A program made the translations under genes and the position numbers. Shown here one piece after another: positions 26,436-35,933 of a stretch of 64,000 nt of DNA. The first letter of the stretch is position 1. Each line of letters starts with the position of its first letter. This DNA is from Micrococcales bacterium (GTDB lineage Bacteria > Actinomycetota > Actinomycetes > S36-B12 > UBA10799), in NCBI GenBank assembly GCA_016703125.1, contig JADJCR010000005.1, forward strand, positions 248,001 through 312,000. The letters run 5' to 3'. The notes beneath the pieces were generated by a model. That model was not told the origin of the DNA and did not search any database. It saw nothing but the letters and a program-made list of their open reading frames with translations.

Positions 26436-27905
26436 GTGGCGAGGGTGGCAGTGGTGGGCGCGGGCATGGCGGGGATGGCCGTCGCCGCACGGCTGGCCGC
26501 GAAGGGTCACGCGGTACAGGTCTGGGAGCAGTGGCACAGCCCCGGCGGCAAGAATGCGGGCTTCGAGCACGACGGGTTCCGCTTCGACCTCGGCCCCAGC
26601 ACGCTCACCCTCCCGGCGGTCTACCGGGACCTCTTCCTGAAGACCGGCCGCAGCCTTGAGGACTCCGTGGACCTGCAGGAGGTCGATCCGGCGTTCGGCT
26701 ACCACTTCGCCGACGGCGTGAGCGTGACCCTCCCAGGCGCCGGAGTTGGCGCTTGCGCAGCGGCACTGCAGGAGGCCTTCGGCGGGAACACCGGCCACGA
26801 GTGGCGCGAACTGCTGCGACGGGCCGGCGACATCTGGGCGTTGACCCGCCGAGACGTGCTCGGCCGCTCACTGGAGGGCTACCGCGATCTGCTGCCGCTG
26901 GCGTCGTCCCGGAGGAGCCTGCTCACGGTCGCCCCCTGGCAGACACTGCGCGGGCTGGGGCGGCGCACTCTGCAGGACCCCGCGCCCGGTTGATCCTCGA
27001 CCGCTACGCCACATACACCGGTTCCGACCCACGGCGGTGTCCCGCGGCCTGGCCACGATCCCGTTCGTCGAGCAGACCTTCGGCGTGTGGCACATCGGTG
27101 GCGGGCTGCATGCCCTGGCCGCGGCTCTGTACCAGCGCTGCCTCGACCTCGGCGTGGTCTTCCACTTCGGCGTGCGCGTCGACCGGATCCTCACCGACGA
27201 GCGCGGCGTCACGGGGATCGAGGCGGCGCAGGCGAGGATTGCGGCCGATGTGGTGGTCACCGATGCTGACACCCGCACGGTGTACAACGAACTTGTCGAG
27301 GACCGTCGCACCCGGACGGCCCGCCAGCGCCTGAACCGCCTGCAGCCGTCGTTCTCCGGGTTCGTGCTCATGCTGGCGCTGTCTGGCACCACCCCGGGGA
27401 TCCGCCACCACAACGTCTGGTTCCGCAGGACTACGACGCGGAGTTCGACGCGCTCTTCGCCAAGAACCCGGCGCCCGTGACCGACCCGGCGATCTACGCC
27501 TGCGTGCCCGACGAACCGGCCATGCGGCCCGATGGCAGCGAGGCCTGGTTCATCCTGCTGAACGCACCGCTGCACGCCCCGCCCGCGGTGGACTGGGACA
27601 CTCTCGGCCCCGCGTACGCCGAGCACATCCTCGACGTACTCGCCCGCCGCGGAGTCGATTTGCGCGAGCGTCTGCAGTGGTCGCAGATCCGCACGCCCGC
27701 GGACCTGGAACGCACGACCGCCTCCCCTGGCGGCAGCATCTACGGCGTGTCCAGCAATGGCCGGCTGTCCACCGTGCTGCGCCCGTCGAACCGCAGCGCG
27801 GTGCCGGGCCTGTACCTGGTGGGCGGGTCCGCGCACCCTGGCGGCGGACTCCCGCTGGTGGGGATGGGGGCCGAGATCGTGGCCGAGGAGATCGGCAGGG
27901 CCTGA
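26436..27905 (+). CDS. crtD: Carotenoid desaturase of the CrtI/CrtD type, three frameshifts
   Basis: A flavoprotein of the phytoene desaturase family. The FAD-binding motif VAVVGAGMAGMAVAARLAAK is at the N-terminus, followed by GGKNAGFEHDGFRFDLGPST. The reading frame breaks near 26985, 27040 and 27430. Later pieces carry FVEQTFGVWHIGGGLHALAA and the C-terminal GLYLVGGSAHPGGGLPLVGM. Repaired length is about 490 residues, normal for the family. A separate crtI lies at 30608, so this paralogue is probably a 3',4'-desaturase acting on the hydrated end, as CrtD does. Indels, not decay, are the likely cause of the breaks, because the residues between them remain conserved. Confidence 0.78.
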
Positions 27906-28547
27906 TCAGCGGGTGTCCAGCCGGGTGCGCACCGCCCACAGGACCTGGCCGAAGCCGAGCATGCCCACCAGCAACGCCGCCCATCCGCCCACCTGCGCCC
28001 ACACGGGGCCGGCCACAGCAGTCGCGATGAGGAACATCCCGCTGATCAGCACCCGGGTGGGCCGCTCCGAGAGGCTGATCACACCGATCTCCGTGAAGCC
28101 CACCCCGGCGGCCCGGGCCCGGGTGTACTCCTGCATGAAGGCCAGGAACGCCGCACCGACCGCGGGCCACGGGTTGGCCGCGGCCAGCGCCAGGCCCACG
28201 AGCAGGGCGACGTCGCCGAACCTGTCGGCAACGCTGTCCAGGACGTAACCGAAGTCAGAGCTGCGCCCGGTCATGATCGCCACCGCGCCGTCGAGGTTGT
28301 CGATGATCCCGGCCACCAGCGCCACGACCCCGCCGATCAGATACAGCTCGCGGACCACCAAGTACGGCACAGTAAGCGCGACCAGCATCCCCAGGATCGT
28401 CACCGCGTTCGGCGACATCCGCATCGCCGCAAGCGGCCGGGCGAGTGCGTACGTGACGGTCAGCCAGGCCTGCACCGGAATCGACGTGCGGGGGTCCAGC
28501 CCACCGTGCAGGACCGCCCAGCGCTCGAAGTACTCGCTGCGCGTCAC
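27906..28547 (-). CDS. CDP-alcohol phosphatidyltransferase family protein
   Basis: An integral membrane enzyme of about 213 residues that transfers a phosphoalcohol from a CDP-linked donor. The family motif is in DNLDGAVAIMTG followed by GYVLDSVADRFGD, giving the four metal-binding aspartates. The usual arginine after DGxxA is replaced by isoleucine. About six membrane segments follow. The GTG start overlaps the metF stop (GTGA), so the two are coupled. The specific lipid product (phosphatidylinositol phosphate, cardiolipin or other) is not decided. Confidence 0.8.
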   Translation of the reverse strand: MTRSEYFERWAVLHGGLDPRTSIPVQAWLTVTYALARPLAAMRMSPNAVTILGMLVALTVPYLVVRELYLIGGVVALVAGIIDNLDGAVAIMTGRSSDFGYVLDSVADRFGDVALLVGLALAAANPWPAVGAAFLAFMQEYTRARAAGVGFTEIGVISLSERPTRVLISGMFLIATAVAGPVWAQVGGWAALLVGMLGFGQVLWAVRTRLDTR

Positions 28548-29431
28548 ACCGTCAACCCTAGGTCGCGGTAGACCCGCAACGTGGCTGTCGAACGGTTCAG
28601 CGTGTAGAAATGCAGACCCGGGGCACCGCCGGCCAGGAGTTGGGAACACAGGTGCGAGGCGTGCTCGACACCGAGGTCCACCACAGCCTGCGGGTCATCG
28701 GCGACGCGCTCGAACTGCTCGATCATGGGCGCCGGCAGTGGGGTGCCGGACAACTGCGCGAACCGCTGCAGTTGCCGGACATTGGTCACGGGCATGATGC
28801 CCGGGATGATCGGCATGGTCACGCCCGTGGCTTGGGCCGCGTCCACCAGCCGGAAGTAGGAGTCCGGGTCGAAGAAGAACTGGGTCATCGCAAAATCCGC
28901 GCCGCGATCCTGCTTGGACTTCAGAACCGTGACATCGGCCGCCAGCGACGGTGAGGACGGGTGCACGTCCGGGAACGCCGCCACCCCGATGCTGAAGTCG
29001 CCGAGCCGGGAGATCAGCCCGACGAGTTCGTCGGCGTGTTCCAGCCCGCCCGGAGTGGACACCCAGTGCGCCTCGGGGCCCCCCGGGGGATCCCCGCGCA
29101 GGGCCAGCACGTGATGGACCCCCGCGGCCGCGTAGGAAGCGATGACCGCCCGCAGTTCGGCCACCGTCGACCCCACGCACGTCAGGTGACCCATCGGGGT
29201 CAGCGTGGTCTCGTGGGCTATTTGCTGGGTGATCGCCACGGTGCGGTCCCGCGTCGAACCGCCGGCGCCGTACGTCACGGACACCAGATCCGGGTGCAGC
29301 GGTTCCAGCCGACGGATGGCGTCCCACAGCAGCGCGGTGCCGGCCTCGGTCTTCGGCGGGAAGAACTCGAACGAGAAGGACGTGCCGCCGGCGTCGATGC
29401 GCTCGCGCACGGACGAACGGATGGCGGGCAT
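28544..29431 (-). CDS. metF: 5,10-methylenetetrahydrofolate reductase
   Basis: MetF reduces methylene-THF to methyl-THF for methionine synthesis. The 295-residue protein has SFEFFPPKTEAGTALLW (catalytic Glu in the first strand), DLVSVTYGAGGSTRDRT, HLTCVGST, VLALRGDPPGG and GADFAMTQFFFD. TAGAAT nine bases before the ATG suggests a near-leaderless transcript. It lies divergent from the prenyl synthase gene, an arrangement also found in mycobacteria (Rv2172c-idsA2, from memory). Confidence 0.93.
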   Translation of the reverse strand: MPAIRSSVRERIDAGGTSFSFEFFPPKTEAGTALLWDAIRRLEPLHPDLVSVTYGAGGSTRDRTVAITQQIAHETTLTPMGHLTCVGSTVAELRAVIASYAAAGVHHVLALRGDPPGGPEAHWVSTPGGLEHADELVGLISRLGDFSIGVAAFPDVHPSSPSLAADVTVLKSKQDRGADFAMTQFFFDPDSYFRLVDAAQATGVTMPIIPGIMPVTNVRQLQRFAQLSGTPLPAPMIEQFERVADDPQAVVDLGVEHASHLCSQLLAGGAPGLHFYTLNRSTATLRVYRDLGLTV

Positions 29432-29516
29432 GATTCACCGATTCTAGGTCGGCCCTGACCTGGCTGCGCAGCCGCATGCCTGCCCATGCGCGGATGTGCA
29501 CTTGGCTGCCAGCGCG

Positions 29517-29522
29517 TAGATT
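29517..29522 (+). promoter_or_regulatory. -10 element of crtE, leaderless start
   Basis: TAGATT matches TANNNT and lies exactly six bases before the crtE ATG, predicting transcription start at the initiation codon. It would control crtE and the overlapping crtI. Confidence 0.6.
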
Positions 29523-29528
29523 TGGGAC

Positions 29529-30608
29529 ATGCCGGAAACCGTCGCCGATATCGACGTCCTCCTCGCCGATCTGCGCGCGCATTTCGGCGACACGGTCGAC
29601 CAGTTCGTGCGCGACCAAGTCGGGGTGCTGACTGCGATCAGTACTGATCTGCTCCCCCTGCTGGACACACTCAAGGACCTCCTCGACGGCGGCAAGCGTC
29701 TGCGGCCGACGTTCGCGTACTGGGGATGGCGCAGCGCCGGCGGCCGCCCGGACGGACCCATCCTGACCGCAGCGGCAGCGCTGGAGTTCCTGCAGGCCTG
29801 TGCACTGATCCACGACGATGTCATGGACGGATCCGACACCCGCCGCGGCAAGCCTGCCGCCCACCGACGGCTGGCGTCGATGCACCGGTCCCACGGTTAC
29901 TTGGGCTCACCGGAGGATTTCGGCGTCGGCTCGGCGATCCTGCTCGGCGACCTCTGCCTGAGCTGGTCCGACGAGTTGCTGATGGCCAGCGGCCTGGACA
30001 CCCCGGCCCTGGCCGCAGCCAAGCCCATCTTCGACGAGATGCGCACCGAGCTCATGGCTGGGCAGTATCTCGACCTCCTCGAGCAGGTACGCGGAGAGTA
30101 CGACCTCGACAACGCCCTGGTGGTCGCCCGCTACAAGTCGGCCAAATACACCGTGGAACGCCCCCTGCACATCGGTGCGGCAGCGGCGGGCGCGGACGCC
30201 GCCCACCTGCAGGCCCTCACGGACTTCGGGATCCCGGTCGGCGAGGCGTTCCAGCTGCGTGACGACCTGCTCGGGGTCTTCGGCGACCCGCAGGAGACCG
30301 GCAAACCCGCCGGTGACGACCTGCGCGAGGGCAAGCGCACGGCACTGATCGCGCTGACCTGGAGCCGGGCCGACGCCATGCAGCGCGACCTGCTGCGCCG
30401 GCATCTCGGTGACCCGGCCATCACCGGCGCCATGGTCGACCAGTTGCGCGATGTGATCACCGACACCGGTGCCCGGGCCGCGGTGGAAACCATGATCGAC
30501 CAGCGGGCCGAGGCGGCTGCCACAGTGGTCGCGGCCATGGACCTTGACGACACCACGCGGACCGCCTTCGACCGGCTGCTGGTCATGGCCACCCGCCGGA
30601 GCACGTGA
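29529..30608 (+). CDS. crtE: Polyprenyl diphosphate synthase (geranylgeranyl diphosphate synthase, CrtE/IdsA)
   Basis: A 359-residue trans-isoprenyl synthase condensing isopentenyl diphosphate onto allylic primers. The first aspartate-rich motif is IHDDVMDGSDTRRG (DDVMD, residues 96-100). The second is QLRDDLLGVFGD, and GGKRLRP lies near residue 54. Its coupling to crtI (stop and start overlap) points to geranylgeranyl diphosphate for carotenoids. The same locus in mycobacteria carries idsA2, so a general isoprenoid role is also possible. Intact. Confidence 0.9.
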   Translation: MPETVADIDVLLADLRAHFGDTVDQFVRDQVGVLTAISTDLLPLLDTLKDLLDGGKRLRPTFAYWGWRSAGGRPDGPILTAAAALEFLQACALIHDDVMDGSDTRRGKPAAHRRLASMHRSHGYLGSPEDFGVGSAILLGDLCLSWSDELLMASGLDTPALAAAKPIFDEMRTELMAGQYLDLLEQVRGEYDLDNALVVARYKSAKYTVERPLHIGAAAAGADAAHLQALTDFGIPVGEAFQLRDDLLGVFGDPQETGKPAGDDLREGKRTALIALTWSRADAMQRDLLRRHLGDPAITGAMVDQLRDVITDTGARAAVETMIDQRAEAAATVVAAMDLDDTTRTAFDRLLVMATRRST

Positions 30609-32098
30609 TGTTCACCGTGCAGGGGGCGACCCAGCGAGTCGTCGTGGTCGGGGCGGGGCTGGCCGGGCTGTCAGCGGCACTGCGCCTGGCCGGGGCGGGC
30701 CGCGAGGTGGTCGTGCTCGAGCGGGAGCAGCGACCCGGCGGCCGCGCGGGCCGGCTGGAGATCGGCGGCTACTCCTTCGACACCGGACCCACGGTGCTGA
30801 CCATGCCCGACCTCATCGAGGACGCCTTCGCGGCAGTGGGCGAGGACTACCGCGATTGGCTGGATCTGATCCCCCTCGACCCTGCGTATCGCGCCTTCTA
30901 CCCCGACGGTTCCACCATGGACGTGTTCGCGGATCCCGAGCGGATGGCGGCGGAGATCGAGGCCCGGATCGGCCCCGGCGAGGCGGCCGGCTACCGCCGG
31001 TTCGTGGACTACGTGGCGCAGATGTACCGGCTGGAGATCCGCGACTTCATCGACCGCAACATCGACAGCCCGCTGGACCTGATCACCCCGAATCTCGCCC
31101 GACTCGTGGCGCTCGGCGGTTTCGGTCGCCTGCAGCGCCGCGTGGATTCCTTCTTGTCCGACCCGCGCACCCGGCGCCTGTTCTCGTTCCAGGCGATGTA
31201 CGCCGGGCTGTCCCCCTACCGGGCGCTGGCGCTGTACTCGGTCATCTCCTACATGGATTCCGTGGCGGGGGTATTCCTCCCCCGCGGTGGCATGCACGCC
31301 CTGCCGGTGGCCATGGCCGACGCCGCGGTGAAGCACGGTGTCACGATCCACTACGGAGTCACGGTGGAGTCCGTGGAGACGGTCGGCGACCGGGCAACCG
31401 CCGTGATCACCACGGATGGTGACCGGTTCCCCGCCGACGCCGTCGTGCTCAACCCGGACCTGCCAGTCGCATACCGCGATCTGCTCGGCCTCGACGCCCG
31501 GCGGCTGGAGCGCCTCGACTACTCGCCGAGTTGTTGGCTCCTGCTCGCCGGGTCCTCTGCGCACTACTCGAAGATCGCGCACCACAACATCCACTTCGGC
31601 CGCGCGTGGCGGCAGTCGTTCGACGAGGTGCTCAGCGGCAACCTCATGAGCGACCCGAGCTTCCTGGTGACCAACCCCACCCATACCGACCCCACCCTGG
31701 CGCCACCCGGCAAGCAGAGTTACTACGTCCTGTTCATCACGCCGAACACCCGGGGCTCGGTGGCCTGGCCCAACCCGCGGTTCCAGGACGAGGCACTGCG
31801 GGTCATGGAAGAGCGCGGCTACACCGGCTTCAGCGACGCGATCGAGGTGTCGGACATCACGGACCCGGCGGGGTGGCAGGCCCGCGGCATGGAGGCCGGC
31901 GCACCGTTCAGCGCCGCTCACTCACTGTTCCAGACCGGGCCGTTCCGTTCCGCCAACCACTGGGGAGCAAACGTGGTCTTCACCGGGTCAGGGACCCAGC
32001 CCGGCGTCGGGGTGCCAATGGTCCTTGTCAGTGGCCGGCTGGCTGCCGAACGGATCGTGGGGCCGGACCCCGCATACCGCTCGGCCGCTTGGCGCTGA
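30608..32098 (+). CDS. crtI: Phytoene desaturase
   Basis: CrtI converts phytoene to lycopene by successive desaturations with FAD. The protein is about 496 residues. The FAD-binding motif VVVVGAGLAGLSAALRLAGA is near the N-terminus, with RPGGRAGRLEIGGYSFDTGP next, and the C-terminal block SGTQPGVGVPMVLVSGRLAAE. ATG at 30608 overlaps the crtE stop by one base; a GTG one codon earlier is also possible. It is intact, unlike the CrtD-like paralogue at 26436. Confidence 0.92.
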   Translation: MFTVQGATQRVVVVGAGLAGLSAALRLAGAGREVVVLEREQRPGGRAGRLEIGGYSFDTGPTVLTMPDLIEDAFAAVGEDYRDWLDLIPLDPAYRAFYPDGSTMDVFADPERMAAEIEARIGPGEAAGYRRFVDYVAQMYRLEIRDFIDRNIDSPLDLITPNLARLVALGGFGRLQRRVDSFLSDPRTRRLFSFQAMYAGLSPYRALALYSVISYMDSVAGVFLPRGGMHALPVAMADAAVKHGVTIHYGVTVESVETVGDRATAVITTDGDRFPADAVVLNPDLPVAYRDLLGLDARRLERLDYSPSCWLLLAGSSAHYSKIAHHNIHFGRAWRQSFDEVLSGNLMSDPSFLVTNPTHTDPTLAPPGKQSYYVLFITPNTRGSVAWPNPRFQDEALRVMEERGYTGFSDAIEVSDITDPAGWQARGMEAGAPFSAAHSLFQTGPFRSANHWGANVVFTGSGTQPGVGVPMVLVSGRLAAERIVGPDPAYRSAAWR

Positions 32099-32132
32099 CG
32101 CACGCGGCCGACGGGCTTGCGGCGCCCGGGCT

Positions 32133-33679
32133 TCAGTCCCGTCGCGCCCCGAGAATCACCATCTGCCGGAACCGGGCTTGTGCGGGTTGATCGTCGGGCA
32201 CCAGCCCCGGATCGTCTCCGTCGCCGAGCAACAGCACCCGCTCCCGTGGCGAAGCCCACACGATCAAGGCCAGCAGTCCGGCCACGAGCAGCAGGCCGAG
32301 GCCGTCACCGAACTCGAACAGCGCGTCACTGGTGGCACTGGTCCCGGCGACACCATGCAGAGTCAGCACGGCCGTCAACAGCAGCGTTGCGTGCAGATAC
32401 CTGGCGGCCATGCCAGTAGCAACCAGCAACGGCAGAGCCCACAGCAGGTACCAGGGCTGAACCACGGGACCCAGCAGGACCACGGTGAGCAGCGCCAGGC
32501 CAGCGCCGCGCACCCCGGATCTGCCCTCCGGCTTCAGGACCAGCCAGGCCAGCAGCCCCACCGCCACCAGACCCGCCAGACCCCGGGTCACCACCACGGT
32601 GAGGTCCACGTGGTCGCCGAGTCCGACGGCGCGCACAGCACCCCGACCACCATGCCGACCGCCGTCGGCGGTGACAGCCACGTCCTGATCGCACCCGGTG
32701 TCGACAACGCCGCGATCCACCCCAGCCCGGTCCCGGAAACCAACCCGAGCCCGACGACCACGACACCCGCTACCGCCCCGGACGCCAGCCAGCACCGGAT
32801 CCGGTCCCACCATCCGGCGTGCACCCCGGCCCATATCAACCCGATGAAAGGCAAGGCCACCAGGGCGATGGGTTTGATCGCCACACCGACGGCCAGCGCC
32901 AGGGTGCCCGCGATCGGGTGGTAGTCCACGGCCCACAACAGCCCCACCACCACCGCCGCCGCCATCAGTGCGTCGTTGTGTGCACCGGCCACGAAGTGCA
33001 TGATCACCAGGGGGTTGAGCACCGCCAGCCACAGCGCCTTCGGCGCACTGATGCCGTGCCGCTGCGCCAGTGCCGGCACCGCCACCGCCAGGATCGCCAC
33101 CGCCAGGACCGCCCACAAGCGGAAGGCGATCGCGGCCCACACCGGGTGCGGGCCCACGAACTGCGCCACGCCGCGCTCGATGAGCAGGAACAACGGGCCG
33201 TAGGGCGTGGGCGACTCGGCCCACAGGGGATCGGCTCCGTCGTTGAACCACCCGGACTCGGCGGCCACACCCACGTCATAGGGATTGAGCCCCTCGATCA
33301 GCAACTTGCCCTGCGTGAAGTACGCATAGACGTCCCTGCTGAACAGCGGTGGCGTGAGCAGGAGCGGCGCACACCAGGCGACCAGGGTCCACCACAGAGG
33401 TGTCAGCTTCTCGATCCTGCCTCGCAGGACGTCGTAACCGAGCACCAACCAGGCCTGCAGCACCAGCGCCATGCCGACGATCACGCAGAATCTCGCAAGC
33501 GCCACACCCACTCCGGGCGACCGCAGCGCCTCGACGACGGGGTTGCCGTACAACGCGGTGTTGACCGGCAGCCACCCCACCCCCAGCGACCCGATGGCCA
33601 CGATGATGGATCCGACCAGACCGACCACGACGTAGTGGACGAAGAACGAGTGCCGTCGGGGCGCGTCGGTCACATCCAC
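32133..33679 (-). CDS. mptA: Polyprenol-phosphomannose-dependent alpha-1,6-mannosyltransferase (MptA/MptB-like), one frameshift
   Basis: A GT-C fold membrane enzyme of about 515 residues with a dozen or so helices, which extends the mannan core of lipomannan outside the membrane. The family hallmark PPLFSRDVYAYFTQGKLLIEG is present, with SPTPYGPLFLLIERG and AGAHNDALM. The frame breaks near 32640, and the C-terminal helices (VQPWYLLWALPLL) continue in another frame. GTG at 33679 has GGAGG five bases upstream. Its place beside an idsA/crtE gene and near pknL matches mptA in M. tuberculosis. MptA and MptB cannot be told apart here. Confidence 0.8.
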
Positions 33680-33812
33680 GACGCCCTCCAGCCCCGAGCC
33701 CGCAAGTCCATGCCCGCCTCCGGGCTCAATCCTGACATGCCCCGCCGCATCGGTGCGCCCAGCGCCCATCACCCCATGTGGCACCGACCGGTGCTCACGA
33801 GACAATGATTGC

Positions 33813-34718
33813 GTGTCGAACAGGGAGTTGCTGGCAGCGGGGATCACCGACCCGGTGCTGCAGGCCTCATACCGTCGCTGCCGGCGCCTCAACGCCGAGC
33901 ACGGAAAGACGTACTTCCTGGCCACACGTCTGCTCCCGCCGGCCAAACGACCGTTCGTCCATGCCCTCTACGGTCTGGCCCGCTACGCCGACGAGATCGT
34001 CGACGCGATCGACCCGGCGTTCACCGCCCAGCAACGCTCCGAGGCCCTGGGCCACTGGTCCGAGCGCTTCCTGACCGACCTGGCGCGTGGGCACAGCGAG
34101 GACCCGGTGGCAGCGGCCGCGGTGGACACCGCTGTTCGCTGGACCATTCCTGCCGAGCACTTCGAGGCGTTCTTCCACTCGATGCGCATGGATCTGACCG
34201 TGGAGTCCTACGCGACCTTCGAGGAGCTCACCGAGTACTTTTACGGGTCGGCGGCCGTGATCGGTGTGCAGATGGTCCCGATCCTCGAGCCCCGCAGCGA
34301 CCGGGCGTACGAGCATGCCCGTGATCTGGGAATCGCCTTCCAGTTGGCGAACTTCATCCGCGATGTGGGCGAGGACCTGCAGCGTGGCCGCATCTACCTG
34401 CCGCTGGCCGAGCTCGCCGCCCATGGGGTGACCCCGGCCGACGTGCGGGCCCGCCGCGTCGACGACAACTGGCGGGAGGCACTTGCCGAACAGATCGGCC
34501 GGGTCCGTCAGTTACAGGCCCGCGCGAATCCCGGTATCGGCATGCTGGCTGCGGACTCCCAGCCGTGCATTGCCGCGGCAAGCGAGTTGTACTGCGGGAT
34601 CGTCGACGAGGTCGAGGCCAACGACTACGACGTGTTCACCAGGCGCGCCAGGGTGCCGTGGTCTCGGCGACTCGCAGTGGCTGGCCCCGCAGCCGCCAGA
34701 GCCTTACGGGCCCGTTGA
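33813..34718 (+). CDS. crtB: Phytoene synthase
   Basis: CrtB joins two geranylgeranyl diphosphates head-to-head into phytoene. From GTG at 33813 the protein is 301 residues. The first aspartate motif is ARYADEIVDAID (DEIVD, residues 60-64) and the second is ANFIRDVGEDLQRGRIYLP. A longer frame from 33753 adds 20 residues with no homology and is not preferred; GACAAT six bases before the GTG could be a weak -10. Its last 15 bp overlap the convergent lycopene cyclase gene. Confidence 0.92.
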   Translation: MSNRELLAAGITDPVLQASYRRCRRLNAEHGKTYFLATRLLPPAKRPFVHALYGLARYADEIVDAIDPAFTAQQRSEALGHWSERFLTDLARGHSEDPVAAAAVDTAVRWTIPAEHFEAFFHSMRMDLTVESYATFEELTEYFYGSAAVIGVQMVPILEPRSDRAYEHARDLGIAFQLANFIRDVGEDLQRGRIYLPLAELAAHGVTPADVRARRVDDNWREALAEQIGRVRQLQARANPGIGMLAADSQPCIAAASELYCGIVDEVEANDYDVFTRRARVPWSRRLAVAGPAAARALRAR

Positions 34719-35096
34719 GCGGGGACGTTCCCAGACAGGTGGGCCTGACACCGGTTCCCGCTGCACGCCCCGACGGCCCCAGTAGATCCACAGCACCTGC
34801 GACCACAGGACCATGGCGAAGCCGAACAGCAGATCCTCAGCCGGCGCGAAGGCGATCCTGCCGTCGCCGAGGAACGGCGGCAGGCCGTCCTCCGGACTCG
34901 AGGAGCCCACGATGACGGCACCGTCGTAGTGCACGGTGCCGCTGGCGGTGAGCACGCCGTTGGACAGCAACTGGAAGAACAGGATGATCGCGTAGGAGAC
35001 CCAGAAGACCCGCCGGCCGACAAGCCGGGTGCGCAACCCGAGATCGAGGAGAACCGCCGCAGCGACCGCGCACATGGCGATCTGCGTGTAGGTCAT
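34704..35096 (-). CDS. crtYd: Lycopene cyclase domain protein, second half (CrtYd-like)
   Basis: A 130-residue membrane protein with about three helices, matching the lycopene cyclase domain found as a pair in actinobacteria. Features are YTQIAMCAVAAAVLLDLGLR, FWVSYAIILFFQLLSNGVLT and FAPAEDLLFGFAMVLWSQV, with the conserved PAEDLLFGF motif. ATG at 35096 overlaps the stop of the CrtYc-like gene, so the two chains are made together as a heterodimer that forms ionone rings. Whether beta or epsilon rings result is not visible. Confidence 0.85.
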   Translation of the reverse strand: MTYTQIAMCAVAAAVLLDLGLRTRLVGRRVFWVSYAIILFFQLLSNGVLTASGTVHYDGAVIVGSSSPEDGLPPFLGDGRIAFAPAEDLLFGFAMVLWSQVLWIYWGRRGVQREPVSGPPVWERPRSTGP

Positions 35097-35407
35097 GGCT
35101 GCTCGTCCCCCGCCGGCCACCGGCGCACGGCCCGCACTGCCTCCAGGCTCAGGATCCCGGCGATCGGCACCACGATGAAGAACAGGAGTTCCTCCACGGG
35201 CAGGATCCCCAGGTTCAGCCCGGTCATGCGATGGAAGTGCCAGTGCCCCCGGGCGATCGCGTACCAGTCCCAGACCACGAGCGGCACCAGGGTGAAGGCC
35301 AGTGTCAGCAGCAGCCGCCGCCAGCGCCGGAACACCCGGGTGCGCACGACGATCTCCAACCAGGTGCTGGCCAGGAGGATCCCAGCCAGCACCGCCAGGT
35401 AGATCAC
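35093..35407 (-). CDS. crtYc: Lycopene cyclase domain protein, first half (CrtYc-like)
   Basis: A 104-residue membrane protein with three helices and the family motifs WDWYAIARGHWHFHRMTGLN and LPVEELLFFIVVPI. It forms a heterodimeric lycopene cyclase with the next gene. GTG at 35407 overlaps the stop of the upstream PPOX gene (GTGA). The longer open frame to 35749 is only a shadow of the PPOX gene in another frame. Confidence 0.86.
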   Translation of the reverse strand: MIYLAVLAGILLASTWLEIVVRTRVFRRWRRLLLTLAFTLVPLVVWDWYAIARGHWHFHRMTGLNLGILPVEELLFFIVVPIAGILSLEAVRAVRRWPAGDEQP

Positions 35408-35871
35408 TGCTGAGCCAGTTTCCGGTGGTCCCAGGAGACCACCTGCGCCAGCGGCAGACTCATGGCGACCTGCTTGGGGGCCTTTTCGCGGTAGGCGGCC
35501 TCGAGCGCCGGGAGGTGCGCGGAGTCGACACCTTCGTACTTGACCATGAGCCTTGCTGCGACCCAGCAGATCCGGTCGACGTCCTCGGAGATCCCGAGGT
35601 CGCCGGTGATCTGCACCCCCTGCAGTTCGAGGTAGCGCGCGCCGGTCTCCAGCAGCGCGCAGCACCGCGGGTCCCGCCGGGCGTTGTGGACCTTCTGGCT
35701 CTTGGCGTACGTGCGCATCCAGATCCGGTCGCCATCCACCACGTACCACATGGGCGTGATGTCGGGGTATCCATCCGGGCCGTTGAGGGCGATCTGGATG
35801 TTCCCGCCATCGTCCAGGAAGGACCGGATCTCCTGCTCGGTCATGGCAATCTCGCTGCGCTTGTTGGACAT
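35404..35871 (-). CDS. Pyridoxamine 5'-phosphate oxidase-family flavin or F420-binding protein
   Basis: A 155-residue split-barrel protein. It starts MSNKRSEIAMTEQEIRSFLD and contains YPDITPMWYVVDGDRIWMRT and KVHNARRDPRCCALLETG, typical of actinobacterial PPOX proteins that bind FMN or F420. It is the first gene of a three-gene operon with both lycopene cyclase halves, joined by stop-start overlap. A link to carotenoid chemistry is possible but unproven. ATG at 35871 is preferred to 35907 because homology begins there. Confidence 0.8.
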   Translation of the reverse strand: MSNKRSEIAMTEQEIRSFLDDGGNIQIALNGPDGYPDITPMWYVVDGDRIWMRTYAKSQKVHNARRDPRCCALLETGARYLELQGVQITGDLGISEDVDRICWVAARLMVKYEGVDSAHLPALEAAYREKAPKQVAMSLPLAQVVSWDHRKLAQQ

Positions 35872-35933
35872 GTGCCCATCATGTCCGGCCATCGCGACGG
35901 GCGACACTGCAGGCGAAAGTACACTTGGTTCTC

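Noticed and set aside
26436..27905. CrtD-like gene as a true pseudogene
   Set aside because: Residues remain conserved between all three breaks, and neighbouring essential genes show the same kind of indel, so sequence error explains it better.
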